Source: Asparagopsis taxiformis
Taxonomy: Eukaryota > Rhodophyta > Florideophyceae > Bonnemaisoniales > Bonnemaisoniaceae
Length of the DNA: 64,000 nt
Assembly (NCBI GenBank): GCA_030407315.1
Contig: JALQPE010002389.1
Span: 61,520 to 125,519 of the forward strand
Direction of reading: 5' to 3'
Shown here: positions 42,379 to 53,186 of the stretch, piece by piece
Numbering within the stretch: the stretch's first letter is position 1
Layout: each line of letters starts with the position of its first letter
Translations under genes and position numbers: made by a program
Notes under the pieces: model-generated
The model's database searches: none
Seen by the model: the letters and a program-made list of their open reading frames with translations, nothing else
What the model was told of the DNA's origin: nothing

Positions 42379-45300
42379 CTACTCAACTGTTATGTAATCT
42401 TCACTACTATCCGGTACCTCATCGTCCGACTCAAAGTCGTGTGCGAACTCGTAAGGTTTCGGCAGACGATTGGGGTCGTCACTCTGCACCGGTGCGTAGA
42501 CGAGATCATTGACTAGCTCGGAAGAATCACGTACAGCCATGCTATGGACTCGAATGTGATGACCGTATTGTACTCCAGTCTTAGAAATTTTGTCCTTCAC
42601 GAAGTCGTAATCCTGCCATCCCGCACCAGCGTGCTCTACGTCACCACGAGTCACGAGAACAGAGAAGGGTGGAATCCAAACCAATTTTGGATGGAGATGG
42701 GGCCAGATGGCCAGGAAGGCATCACGAGGGGCGTTGAGGAAGGCATGACTCCGCGGTCGTACCAGAATTGGGGACCCAACTGCACCAGTAGCTATGAAAG
42801 AATAGTCTGGGTCTGGTGCAGGGGTCCCACAATAGCGGTTCGGTTCCTCGCGTGGCGGTCCTGGGTACGTGAAGTCGAGATGCGGGATCTGACGAGTACA
42901 GTTGGAACCCGTCAGGAGCATCCGAAGTCCTGTCCTCCCAAAGCGCAGCTTGGAGCCTTTCTTGAATCCGTTCAAAGATGAAACGGAATCCTCCAAGTGC
43001 AACATTTCCGCTATAATTGCGAGGATGACATCCACGGAAACCTTGTCATGAGCCAGCGACATGGATTGCTCCCCGTCGAGGTCTTCAATGACAGCCGAGC
43101 GGGGGGTCATGTACCGCTGGCGAGACGCGCCACCCCGGGCATCCTGGGCAGCTGAACCGGAGTTCAGAATCGTGCCCCACGCCCCTTCCACATTGTCATC
43201 GAACTTTTGGGCAAACCCAGAGAGCAGTTCGTGGATTGCAGACCGTACATCGGAAGCTCCTAGTATGTCTTCGAGGACGATGTATCCATCGAAATCAATA
43301 CTAGCCCTTGCCCGCTCCCAATAAACAATCCTCTCCTCGGATGTACCACCAGCCGCGGAGTTGATATCCTCCCTGATCTCCTCCACCTCCCCACTCGTCA
43401 TGATGAACCCAGAGCGGTGTTCAGGATGGAGCAGACCCGAAATTGAACGCACGAACGTAGCAGCTTGGGCAAGCGTGGTCTGCTCCGTGAGAAAGGAAGG
43501 TGGCGGTGGCTGCTCGTCCTCATACCTGTGTACCCGAAACCCCTTGGAAGTCACCTTCGTCTTTGTAGGGGTTTCGCCGTCTTCTATCTCACCTTCACGC
43601 TCCTTTTCGCCAGATGAGGGTGGCTGTGCAGGAAGCGGAAGGGAGACAGGGGGAGAAGACGGGCTACCGAGAGCGATGAGTTGCTCTGCGATAGCGGCAC
43701 TTCTGGTCTTGGACCGAGTCATCCGAGTCGGAGGAGGAGTGGTCGGCTCTCTCCTCCTCTTTTCTCCCCGCCGCGGTGTTCCAGAGGCACTTTTCTTGGC
43801 TGGTTCCCGGGATATGGGCGCCTTCCCTCCCATCGTACTCCGCGGAGCCTCACCGGTCTGCTTATCCTTTTCTTCAGCAGACTCGGTAGAGGACGCGTCC
43901 TTTTCGAAAGGATTGTACGCATCACCTTCCCACGCTTCTTGTAACGTGACCCCTGCAGGAGGGGTCCAAGAAGGGGGGTCATCCGGTTGACGGCCATCGT
44001 AGCACTCACGGGAGCAGACGAACACCATGTCTCGCTCACCGTTGTTGAGGTACTTGATGGGGATGAGGTGATATACTCGAGGATAGTCGCACAGGTTGTG
44101 TACTGGCTGAATGTTGCACGCTGTGCATTTGTGCACAGCGGCATAGCCGGGGAAGCGACAGTGTGATCCAAGCGAGCAGGGAAAGGGGCGTGGCGTAGTT
44201 TCATCGGGCGGAATGCGCACAGAGCGTGAAACTACTGTCCCCCCACCACCCCCCTGCGGTTGAGAAGCTTCAACCGAGGTTTCGGGGTTCTGCTGTTCCG
44301 TGGCGATAGCAGAGTCGGGAACAGGAGCAGACGTGGGTGGGGAGACGGCCATGGGGGAGCGGGGGGGTGAGTCGGGTTGTGAGGGGGAAGGGGGAGGGGG
44401 AGGAGAGTTGGGTTTGGAGGGGGAAGGGGGAGGAGAGTTGGGCTTCGAGGGGGAAGGGGCGCGGGCTGTTGAGTCCGGCTTGGCTTGGGAGTCAGGAGGA
44501 GAAATGTCCATCGGATTGATTTCGTCCTCAGGAAGGGGTTGTGAGGGAAGGGGAACGGGGAGAGGTTCCATGATATTCTCCCCGAATTGGGTCGGAGAGC
44601 GAGCCTGCCGAGTCACCTGTGATGGTGACTTCGGAGGAGTGGCTGATGCCACAGGGGCAGGAGCAGGAACGCTCTCTGCCGCTTTCTCGCTCTCCTTCCC
44701 CACATCTTTTGCGCCTTGACTGGCCGCAGTGGCAAGCACTGCATCGCCAGATGCTCCGGGAGGAGGGGGCGGAGTCTCACGATCCGGTGCAATGTTGAAA
44801 CGTTGCAGGATGACGGTTCGGAAATCTTCTCGGCGACGCTCGTGGTTCTTCTCCTGTTTTGGCACAGGTTCTTCTTCATATTGAACCATGCGCTTGAACA
44901 CGGATTTCCAGGTCGGGATCATGTCCGTTCCATCCGGTTCGAGGTCCTCCAGGTCTGCCAGCTCGTCCGTAGTCATCCCAACCTTGGGTGCGACTTCACG
45001 GATTACCAGGTAGAAATCTCTGATGTAATTGAGATACACCCTGAGCTGGAGACCTGGGATGCGACCAAAGGACTGGAGCAATTTCACAGAGCGGTAGTGA
45101 ATGCACCTAACCATCAGCTCACTGGCACGGTCCTCAGCCTTTGTGAACGCGGTGTCCTTCAGCACTAGAAGGCTGATTCCAACCTCATTTTCCTTCCTAC
45201 CAGAGGCCATCTTGTACGCCTCGTACGTGCGTGGTGAACGTCTCATGTTCAGAGCCACATTGACGATAGACGTCACCGTACTCTTCCTGAGTATGCCACT

Positions 45301-45918
45301 GAAGTGACGCTGGAAGAACCAGTTGCACAGCTGCGAAGCTGTCATACTGGAGAGTTTCCTTTCCCCTTCCTTCGCGTACTTCAAGTTGCAGTTGTATATG
45401 CTGATGATAGCATGAATACGGTCGCGGATGGTGGTCGGTAAAACCGTGTGCACCAGTTCGTTCAGCCGCTGACTCAGGTAGAGCACGTCTTCCATCGTCA
45501 TGGCTTGTCCATCTGGCCTGAACGCTTCCTGAACAGGAACGCTGTCCACAATAGAAGCCAGACGTTCAACTCCTTCCGCTTTGGCTCGGACAAGAGCGCC
45601 ACGACGATGGAGACCATCCGCGATGTAGAAGCGTGTTTCGTCGGACTCGTGGGCTAGACCAACGACAGTCACGGAGCCCACGGAAGAGGTCTGAAAGCCT
45701 TCAAGAACCATCTTCTGAAACAACACATCTACATGCGACTCATCAACCTCGCGCGATGTTTCTTCCGTGACATGAATGTCCGCAATCGGAAGTGTCATCT
45801 GCCGGAACTCGTAGTTCGCAAGCGTGCTACCAGCCCGGGGCATCGCGGGGACTGTCAGCTCCCGAGCTGGAGCGCGGGAAGATGCAGCTGCGAGACGAGA
45901 GCGTTGACGATGAAACAT
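42379..45918 (-). CDS. ParB-like / zinc-finger / 2-oxoglutarate-Fe(II) oxygenase-like fusion
   Basis: 1179 residues from ATG 45918. Residues about 45-130 are ParB-like, with IADGLHRRGALVRA (D101), the nucleotide/DNA-handling motif of the ParB/Srx fold. A helical region follows, then 350 residues rich in Pro, Ser and Lys. A zinc-binding segment near 575-650 has CTAC, VHNLC and SREC. Residues about 900-1150 fit a double-stranded beta-helix oxygenase: iron ligands H1013-x-D1015 (IPHLDF) and H1096 (VEHAGAG), with R1123 a possible 2-oxoglutarate ligand. TET/JBP enzymes, which oxidise methylated or plain pyrimidines in DNA, use this H-x-D...H...R set and are known to travel with DNA transposons in fungi. 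Assignment to TET/JBP specifically is inference. The gene lies between near-identical inverted repeats. Confidence 0.65.
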   Translation of the reverse strand: MFHRQRSRLAAASSRAPARELTVPAMPRAGSTLANYEFRQMTLPIADIHVTEETSREVDESHVDVLFQKMVLEGFQTSSVGSVTVVGLAHESDETRFYIADGLHRRGALVRAKAEGVERLASIVDSVPVQEAFRPDGQAMTMEDVLYLSQRLNELVHTVLPTTIRDRIHAIISIYNCNLKYAKEGERKLSSMTASQLCNWFFQRHFSGILRKSTVTSIVNVALNMRRSPRTYEAYKMASGRKENEVGISLLVLKDTAFTKAEDRASELMVRCIHYRSVKLLQSFGRIPGLQLRVYLNYIRDFYLVIREVAPKVGMTTDELADLEDLEPDGTDMIPTWKSVFKRMVQYEEEPVPKQEKNHERRREDFRTVILQRFNIAPDRETPPPPPGASGDAVLATAASQGAKDVGKESEKAAESVPAPAPVASATPPKSPSQVTRQARSPTQFGENIMEPLPVPLPSQPLPEDEINPMDISPPDSQAKPDSTARAPSPSKPNSPPPSPSKPNSPPPPPSPSQPDSPPRSPMAVSPPTSAPVPDSAIATEQQNPETSVEASQPQGGGGGTVVSRSVRIPPDETTPRPFPCSLGSHCRFPGYAAVHKCTACNIQPVHNLCDYPRVYHLIPIKYLNNGERDMVFVCSRECYDGRQPDDPPSWTPPAGVTLQEAWEGDAYNPFEKDASSTESAEEKDKQTGEAPRSTMGGKAPISREPAKKSASGTPRRGEKRRREPTTPPPTRMTRSKTRSAAIAEQLIALGSPSSPPVSLPLPAQPPSSGEKEREGEIEDGETPTKTKVTSKGFRVHRYEDEQPPPPSFLTEQTTLAQAATFVRSISGLLHPEHRSGFIMTSGEVEEIREDINSAAGGTSEERIVYWERARASIDFDGYIVLEDILGASDVRSAIHELLSGFAQKFDDNVEGAWGTILNSGSAAQDARGGASRQRYMTPRSAVIEDLDGEQSMSLAHDKVSVDVILAIIAEMLHLEDSVSSLNGFKKGSKLRFGRTGLRMLLTGSNCTRQIPHLDFTYPGPPREEPNRYCGTPAPDPDYSFIATGAVGSPILVRPRSHAFLNAPRDAFLAIWPHLHPKLVWIPPFSVLVTRGDVEHAGAGWQDYDFVKDKISKTGVQYGHHIRVHSMAVRDSSELVNDLVYAPVQSDDPNRLPKPYEFAHDFESDDEVPDSSEDYITVE

Positions 45919-46377
45919 GTTTGTGGGTGGGATAAACAAGCTCTTGAACTCTGAACGGTGTATAGAGGTGAAGTGGGCACGAAAAGGGCAGGGAGTGAAG
46001 AGAAAGAGAGGGCACGGGAGAGCAAGGATTGAAGAGAGAGAGAGAGGGATGGGACACTGTCACTGTGGGGAGACAGATGGATGCAAAGCGGGAGAAGCAG
46101 AGAGAGATGCGAAGAGCGAAGCTTGGAAAGCAGGGGGAGTTGGGCTGAAGCAGGGAGATGCACGATCTGAATTGCCTTTGAGGTGCTGGAGTACTACAAG
46201 GAGTAGTAGATGAGTAGCAGAGGAGAGTGACAGGAAATCGTGTAGACGAAACGTTTGGAAGGTTAACTGAAGGGGTGCGAATAAATTCGCGCCCACGCGC
46301 CAAAAGACTCACCGGTTGCGTTCAAATCAATCAGTACCCAATGAACAGTCGTGAAGAGAGTACAAGAAGGGGCGTGA

Positions 46378-46978
46378 AATTTGGTAATTTTTTGGGCACA
46401 AAAATTACCAAATTTTAGACCCGTCCGGCGCCCACCTGTTCCAGATTTGGACAACCGCTCCTGCCCCAGGCTACGTCAAGTTCATACATTCCATGCTTTA
46501 CTGATGTTTCTAAACATTCCAAATGCTACGCTTCTTCGCTGGATGGTTGTTGACGAACATTGACGGCGCATTGCAGCTCTGTTCAAAACCGAACCGGTAT
46601 TACCATGACGTGCATCTATGTCCGTCTACTTCTCTCCTCATACAATCTTGAACATCTAGTCATCGTGATGCATCCAGACAGTTGTGCACCAATAGTCGAT
46701 AAACATAATTGCACCGAACTACAGAAGGTGCTGCCCACGTGGTGCTTACTCGTGGTGGTGAGTGTCCCATGGCATAAGGTCGCTGGTACAAAGTAGGACG
46801 GAGTACGAGCCATACGGTCACTACGAGTGGGGCATAAAATTTGGTAATTTTTTGGGCTCAAAAATTACTGCAGTAAAAACTGATCTAGCAAAGTGCACTT
46901 GGCTAGATCAGTTTTACTGCAGTAATTTTTGTGCCCAAAAAATTACCAAATTTTAGACTAGTCTGGCGACCGTCTGCA
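46378..46978. repeat. Right arm of the inverted repeat, with a palindrome inserted
   Basis: The inverse of 41592-42115. The inner hairpin is at 46378-46420. The outer hairpin (46838-46957) has been split by a copy of the ACTGCAGTAAA...TTTACTGCAGT palindrome (46863-46926). The outermost bases, GACTAGTCTGGCGACCGTCTG, match the complement of the left arm's outer edge. Confidence 0.9.
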
Positions 46979-47733
46979 CCAGATTTGGACAACCGCTCCT
47001 GCTCCACATTTCGTCTAGTCGTCGCATTCGATGCTTTAATGATGTATGTTTCTGAATATTCCGACGGTGTTCGTCGTAGTACATTGAGACTGTTGTGCAC
47101 CAGCAGTCCAGAAACGTATTTGAAAGGAACTATAGAAGGTGCTGCCCACGTGGTGCTGACCGATGGTGGTGAGTGTTTCATGGAATATGGACGGGAGCAC
47201 AAAGCAGGGCGGTGTACGAGCCATACGGTCACTACGAGTGGGGCATAAAATTTGGTAATTTTTTGGGCTCAAAAATTACCAAATTTTAGACTAGTCTGGA
47301 ACTTCTCCGTGCCACTCCATGGAGTATAGTGTTTGCACTGAGTGCTCTGTCTGCAGTTGCGAAGCTGCAAGAAACACTGTCGAGTAGTGAAGGAGAGGCA
47401 TCTCCTTCACTACTTGACAGTGTTTCTTGCTAAGTAAACACTATAGGATGAATTACGATTCTGGTAAAAACTATGTCATTCTTTGAAGTTTTCAGTCTTC
47501 ATGTATACTCATCAGTACTTTGCACTATTTCCTGGCTTCCATGGAAATAGAGAACATGTTCTCTGCAACGACTGTAACGGTCAGCTCTGAGATCTCCCCT
47601 TCCAATTTCGTTCTTCTACAGATTGATAGACTATAGAGATTTGTATCCTCATAATATAGAGGCGTACAGCGTTTCCCTCCCTTCCAAACAGCTGTTTGCA
47701 CCTAGGTGCTACCTCAATCCAGGTTATCGAGAT
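46979..47733. repeat. Diverged third copy of the mini-element and spacer before the transposase
   Basis: Down to about 47288 the sequence is a diverged copy of the arm core, ending in the same hairpin (47247-47288). At about 47367-47430 an imperfect 28-bp stem (AGAAACACTGTC...GACAGTGTTTCT) follows. A pyrimidine-rich acceptor-like TTCTTCTACAG ends near 47620, so a leader intron for the transposase is possible. Confidence 0.7.
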
Positions 47734-50700
47734 ATGGCTAGACCGAGAAAGTCTAGGAATGGCCCGAGGCTCCGTTTCAACTATGTAGCCCCTGTCCGCA
47801 ATCGGACTAGACGCTCGACATCCAGAACAGTCTCAAATCCTTTTGCCGTTCAGGAAATGGACTGCAATACACCAGAAACCCATCATCCTCGCCCGGCAAC
47901 AGAGTATGGTAGCACTTCGAACCCTCCCCATGCTCCCATAGCTACCAATTCGCAGACCCCAGATCCAGATCCAGTCCTCCCTTCCTCGTCTTCACAGGAT
48001 ATCTTCAGACCTGGGAGCAATTCTGTGGATACCACCCTCCCTTTGACGTACGCCAATAGTGGGCAGCAGAACAATATACTCAAGTATACTTCTGGAACAA
48101 TTGTTCCAGAAGTTCAAAAAGCTTGTATTACTCCTAGCGACGATGATATTGTACTATCCTCCGGCAGAGACCCCGTCACTTCTGCTGCGACAGTTCCTAA
48201 ACTGTGCCATCCCGCTGCTTCCGACCATCATGAGAACGTCACCGCAACAAACGACTCCGATTCGGATGACAACGACCTGTTTCTACAGGAGGAGGCAGAA
48301 GCGAAGCTCCTAATCTCTTCTCCCTTTATCATGAACACGTCCAATCCAGACAAAGCTCGCAATTACATGACAGAATGGACAACGTTGTACGCTGTCGCCA
48401 AACTGACAGGGTCGACGAAATGCACCGCAGCAAACCTTCAGGAAGATCGCGTGTTGTTCGATTTCGCTAGACAAGGTTCCACGAACAAACACGTTCAGCG
48501 AAGTCTACCCCATTATTCGACAATTATGCGGAAGGTAAGACCGTGGCTGTTCTTCAACGCATGGTTACGTTCGGAAACCGTATACTTCCCTGTAAACGCA
48601 GAGCGTAGTGCAGCTCGTGTTGCCTCTTCTGCAATTCTACGAAGAAGCAAGGTCGAACAAAACAAAGCTAGTCAATCAGCACCTGTACTTATCGTTCCAC
48701 CAAGCGAATATGCACGAGCAGACATTACTGCACCACATATATTCGACCTTGCGTGGCGTGATAACACACAATTGGATGCTTCCGACTCGGATGACATACT
48801 AAGTTTACATGGTAACGTGTGCAAGTCGAAGCTAGGAAAATTCAGAGAGTACTCCTTAAAAGGACAAAACTACACGATGAGGGCGGAGGCGGTAAAAGAC
48901 GGCTTTCCCGTTTCTGCTTTCGGTGGTAGTATTGTGGAACTGCATGTCACATCAGGGCAGCACGCCTCTTCTCTAGATCCTACTCTCAGTTCCCTTTTCC
49001 AACATGAATCACTATCTTCCAGCCATGAGTCGTTCAAAGCTATCACATCTTCTTCATGGATAAACTCCGGTGCCACATTTCATAGTAGGCTTTCGGTCTC
49101 CCCGCATTCATATGGGTCCGCCTTCATCCTTCAGAAAGAGTCGTTCCGGGAATATGCTCGGCCGGGTGATCACCTGACAGTTTTATCACCCAGTCCTGAG
49201 TGTAACCCTACTCAAAATTGTGGTATACAGTTCTTCATTGGGCTTGTCGTCAGCTCTCCCGGACCGCCAGGCCCATCACAAAAACTGCTCTTTCTCGTCA
49301 ACTCTGAAGGGCATTACAAAGTTGTCGGCGGAACTCGTGCAATCAATAATGTCAAGTTATTGAAACCAGGCACGAGCCCCAGCCCCTTTCATCCTACACA
49401 TCTCCGTGGGGTTCTCAGCTGCGGTACCACATACTACGTCTATCCATTTCTTTTATACTGCGATGACTTCAATGAAGCCTCTGGTAAGAAAGGGAGTGCT
49501 GGAGGATGCTATATGCTCCCAATGGGTCTTCCGCTGGACTGTCGCCGGAACAGTTCTGCTGTGCGCGTTATCGGTGTCACAGGTCCTGGTGTTAGTACAA
49601 ACCATATCCTTCGACATATCTCTAGAGACATTATTCAAGGATGTACGTCGGGGTTTCGTGATGTCGATCCAGACGGCAATGAATGTCTAATTTTCCTGGA
49701 CTTTATTGGTTTCGTATCGGATTATCCTGCCTGTTCTCATGTGCTGGATGTCATGGGGCACAACGCAGACTGCCCATGCCATTTGTGTTTCTTTGTAAGA
49801 GGGGGGAAATATGGGAAGAACTCGCAGTTTGGCTACGACACCCGTTTACATTCGAGCTCTGATACACACTTTCGCACATCCGAGCGAACAGCTGCTGTTC
49901 AGTCATCGGAAAGTTCTGCAAACATCTTGAAGTATCTGGGTTTGAGAACAGTGCAAAATATCACAGACACTCCATTGCATCTCATTGAAAGACTACTTCA
50001 TGAAGCTAGGTCCAAAGGGCTGGTTCCAACCGGGACACCACTCGGAAACGATGGTCTACGAATCCCTGTCGTGCCTGCTATTCTGGACCCATACCGTTCG
50101 ACGTTTGTTGGAATTGACCATCTCCTCCATGGACTGGCAAAGGATGCTCTGGACAATGCTTTTTCAAGCTTGCCTAATGATGGTGTGAGAAGGCTGGCCG
50201 ACAGGTTCATGGTGGATGCCCTCCGTGTATTGGGCCTCGCAAATCAGAACAGGATATATAACTTCAACGCAGGTGAAACTCATACAATGGGAATCTCGGA
50301 CAGATTTGCAGTTCTCCTCGTCGCCGAACACTGCTTCAGGTCTTCTCTGAAATTCCAATCGCAGACTACAAGGTCATCCGAAGGTAGCGGTTCAAGGTCA
50401 CTCCAGGCTTCTGAAGAGCAACGCCATCTGTCCCTAGAACTTGTTCGTCTCCTGTCCTCTATATCTGCAGCTACATACTTCCTACCACGAAAAAATATCG
50501 ACGGTTCTGAGGCAGTACAGAGAGCTACAGGGAATTCTGCGCACAACGGTCTCCGTCGTCTGCAGCAGCTATCGAAAGAATATGCTACTCTAGTGGATGA
50601 CCTGCTCAAGACTGTTCCTACCAGACAGCGGAGCACAGCGGTCTCGAAGAAACGGAAGATGCAGACAGAAGGTATAGTAACGAATGATAATGACCACATT

Positions 50701-51783
50701 GAGATGGAAAACAAGACTGCTGGATTCCGGGCAAGGAAGATTCTTGACAATAAGCCAAACTTGCACCGTCTCATTGAGGCATTTGAACACACTGTTCCTC
50801 TGCTCGGACACGCTCGCCAGGTAGCTGAGCTATCATTCGAAGCAACACATCAACAAATGAAACGAGGTCTAGAGCATTCCGGAGGTGCTGACAGACAGTT
50901 GGATGCTATGTTAGCGGCACTCGGAAACTATTGGAAAGGAAGCCTCCATCTTGCTTTGAAAAGTTTCTCCAATTCTACTCCAGCATCTGTGGAGAGACAA
51001 CGTTCTAAACGGTTTCTCCTTCGTGTTCTATTCGGACGGGAGCACTGTAAATCCATGGAGAACCTCCCGGCTAGTACGCTGCATGACCTCTGTCAAGAAC
51101 CTCTTCTCGAACATTTGAATAGGTCTTCTTTACCATTCTTCTCTTCTCCATATTCATATTACTCGTGGACAGGAGTTCCCTCTTCATTACCACAGCAGGA
51201 TTTTTCCTGTGGGCAGAATTCGGATGCAGTCATGCTTCGTGGAAAACCATGCAAGGGAGCACGTCTCAGTTCTGCCCACCCTGCCTGTGCAGCTTCGCCC
51301 TCTGCTGCGTCTCGGGACTTTTCAAAGCCACAAGAAATAGCTTCTGGCTGTGTAGTACAAGCTTGCTACTCAGCTTCCCCGTCTTCTAGAATTCTACAGA
51401 AGACCTGTTCGCCTTCTTTTTGGGCTGTTACCACCGTGTTTGACCTGACTATTGATGGAAACATTGCTTCACCGGGAAACGTTTGCATACACGAATCTCA
51501 CCAGGAAAACCTGTCTCCACCACACGCTATTGTTCTTCCAGTTATCAAGCAGAAGTCGTCCCCCACTACGTTTGCTCCGAACACCGATTCCGGCTCCTGG
51601 TTTCTCCCTCTCACTTCAGGGGTTCGTAAGGTTGGTCTCCTCCACAATTGTAGCCCTTCATTATGTTCTGTGGAGCAAGGCACTTCGAATGGAGGAATTA
51701 CGCATGGAGGTCCTTCGTTTATGGATGGTGGTTCCTTCTCTATCTTTGCAAGAGAAGATGGATATCCGCCAAGGACTGCATAA
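47734..51783 (+). CDS. CACTA-type (Tnp2-like) DDE transposase
   Basis: 1349 residues from ATG 47734 (MARPRKSRNG). The frame is open upstream to 47623, but this is the first ATG. The basic N-terminus is followed by about 300 disordered Ser/Pro/Asp-rich residues. The core has the Transposase_21 pattern: IFLDFIGFVSDYPACSHV with D663, then a C-x-C-x2-C cluster (CPCHLC), GIDHLLHGLAKDALDNAF with D795, matching the D-x-x-H...N of Tnp2 proteins, and LSFEATHQQMKRG with E1036. These three acids are the likely catalytic triad. The last 200 residues are Ser-rich and may be non-catalytic. The single unbroken ORF suggests a working enzyme, which could also mobilise CACTA-A if it recognised its different ends. 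Confidence 0.85.
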   Translation: MARPRKSRNGPRLRFNYVAPVRNRTRRSTSRTVSNPFAVQEMDCNTPETHHPRPATEYGSTSNPPHAPIATNSQTPDPDPVLPSSSSQDIFRPGSNSVDTTLPLTYANSGQQNNILKYTSGTIVPEVQKACITPSDDDIVLSSGRDPVTSAATVPKLCHPAASDHHENVTATNDSDSDDNDLFLQEEAEAKLLISSPFIMNTSNPDKARNYMTEWTTLYAVAKLTGSTKCTAANLQEDRVLFDFARQGSTNKHVQRSLPHYSTIMRKVRPWLFFNAWLRSETVYFPVNAERSAARVASSAILRRSKVEQNKASQSAPVLIVPPSEYARADITAPHIFDLAWRDNTQLDASDSDDILSLHGNVCKSKLGKFREYSLKGQNYTMRAEAVKDGFPVSAFGGSIVELHVTSGQHASSLDPTLSSLFQHESLSSSHESFKAITSSSWINSGATFHSRLSVSPHSYGSAFILQKESFREYARPGDHLTVLSPSPECNPTQNCGIQFFIGLVVSSPGPPGPSQKLLFLVNSEGHYKVVGGTRAINNVKLLKPGTSPSPFHPTHLRGVLSCGTTYYVYPFLLYCDDFNEASGKKGSAGGCYMLPMGLPLDCRRNSSAVRVIGVTGPGVSTNHILRHISRDIIQGCTSGFRDVDPDGNECLIFLDFIGFVSDYPACSHVLDVMGHNADCPCHLCFFVRGGKYGKNSQFGYDTRLHSSSDTHFRTSERTAAVQSSESSANILKYLGLRTVQNITDTPLHLIERLLHEARSKGLVPTGTPLGNDGLRIPVVPAILDPYRSTFVGIDHLLHGLAKDALDNAFSSLPNDGVRRLADRFMVDALRVLGLANQNRIYNFNAGETHTMGISDRFAVLLVAEHCFRSSLKFQSQTTRSSEGSGSRSLQASEEQRHLSLELVRLLSSISAATYFLPRKNIDGSEAVQRATGNSAHNGLRRLQQLSKEYATLVDDLLKTVPTRQRSTAVSKKRKMQTEGIVTNDNDHIEMENKTAGFRARKILDNKPNLHRLIEAFEHTVPLLGHARQVAELSFEATHQQMKRGLEHSGGADRQLDAMLAALGNYWKGSLHLALKSFSNSTPASVERQRSKRFLLRVLFGREHCKSMENLPASTLHDLCQEPLLEHLNRSSLPFFSSPYSYYSWTGVPSSLPQQDFSCGQNSDAVMLRGKPCKGARLSSAHPACAASPSAASRDFSKPQEIASGCVVQACYSASPSSRILQKTCSPSFWAVTTVFDLTIDGNIASPGNVCIHESHQENLSPPHAIVLPVIKQKSSPTTFAPNTDSGSWFLPLTSGVRKVGLLHNCSPSLCSVEQGTSNGGITHGGPSFMDGGSFSIFAREDGYPPRTA

Positions 51784-53186
51784 TACTCTAGGGTCTAGTA
51801 CATAAGCTTCTCTACCATATTACTTCCCGTAAACAAACTTCCTCATATTGTAGCCTTTCCGTCACATACATCCACCTTGACATTGGCCATACTTATGTCC
51901 CTTGTCCCAAAAACTGTCAGACACTATGTTATATTTTATGTAACCATCTCTAATTCCTCGTCTATACCCCATTCATGCTTCTTCCAGAGCTTATCCATTC
52001 CTTGAACTGCCTCAAGCCTGAACCAGCTTCCTCAGGGCGGAACGTACCACAATAAAATTAAAGGCAAATTAAGTTTTTTTACTGCAGTAAAAACTGATCT
52101 ACCAAATGCATCTTCCTAGATCACTTTTTACTGCAGTAACTAGTCATTTTTTCTAATTTTTCATCATTGGCTCCTCAGCCTGCAATACACGTTTCCGCTC
52201 ACAAGCGTGCAGCTCCACGCCAGCTGTAATGAAATAGAACACTACCTAGTGTTCTATTTCATTACGTATTCATGACGAGTCCATCTCGAGTCCATGACGT
52301 GTCCATGACGTGTTCATAGATCATCGATGATTTGTTTCTGATTTGTCAGTACGAAAAGCGCGCGCTTTCTCACTACGCAAGTGAAATACGCGACCTCTGG
52401 GCTCACTCTGCAGCAGTATTTAAGCCTTGCGTCACGCCGGGCAACATCGCCAGCACCTGTCGCTCGGAGCACACCACCTACGCAGGATGGGGCGGCGGAG
52501 TGCAATCACATCCCTACGGATGTGATTGTGCCCCGCCGCCTCCATCCTACGATAAGGTTTTCCTGCTCATTTAGTCTTTTAGCCATTCCTCCCATTCTCT
52601 TTTTCTGCGGTTCTTCGTTGTTCTTCTGCTAACATACTTTTCTGCCTTTCCTACTTTCTGTTTCGTCTTTCTCCAGGGCTACTGTCATTACTACGTTTTC
52701 TCACTTCTAATCGAGCTTTTGGCATACCGTTTCCAGCACTAACCACTGTGTCATCCACTTCTTTCCATCTATGTGCCAGCAGAAGTTTCTGGGTTCTCTA
52801 CAATCCGCTTACTCAAGCTCTGGCTCCACTATCAACGGTATGTTCTCTCGCTTCTAACCATGCTTCTAGCGTTGATGAAGTTACATTCCTAGCACTAACC
52901 ATTGATTCATCTATTCTTTTCCTTCCAGGTGCCAACAGAAATTTCTGGCTTCCCCTCATCTCTCTTTTCATGCCTATATGTATTTGTAGTTACTTTATGT
53001 AGAGCTAGTGTTTTGCCGTTTAGTATCTGCCATGGTGGCATAGTTCATAGTTCCGTAGTGCAGTGTACAGATGATCTTCATGTCGTTAAACTTTTGGCGT
53101 TAGCTGCCCATTTACCTATTCCATATCCACTACACTATATCGTAAATCTTGCGTACCCGCTACTGGCTGCAACCTAGTCTAATTCA
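51784..53186. other. Non-coding 3' part of CACTA-B with palindromes
   Basis: No convincing gene. The ACTGCAGTAAA palindrome recurs at 52080-52139. A perfect 18-bp stem with 4-base loop (GTAATGAAATAGAACACT...) lies at 52226-52265. GATTGTGCCC/CGGAGTGCAATCACATCC at about 52490-52535 is also self-complementary. Confidence 0.6.

Noticed and set aside
47623..47733. Upstream extension of the transposase ORF
   Set aside because: It has no ATG before 47734 and an intron-acceptor-like TTCTTCTACAG lies just before it.
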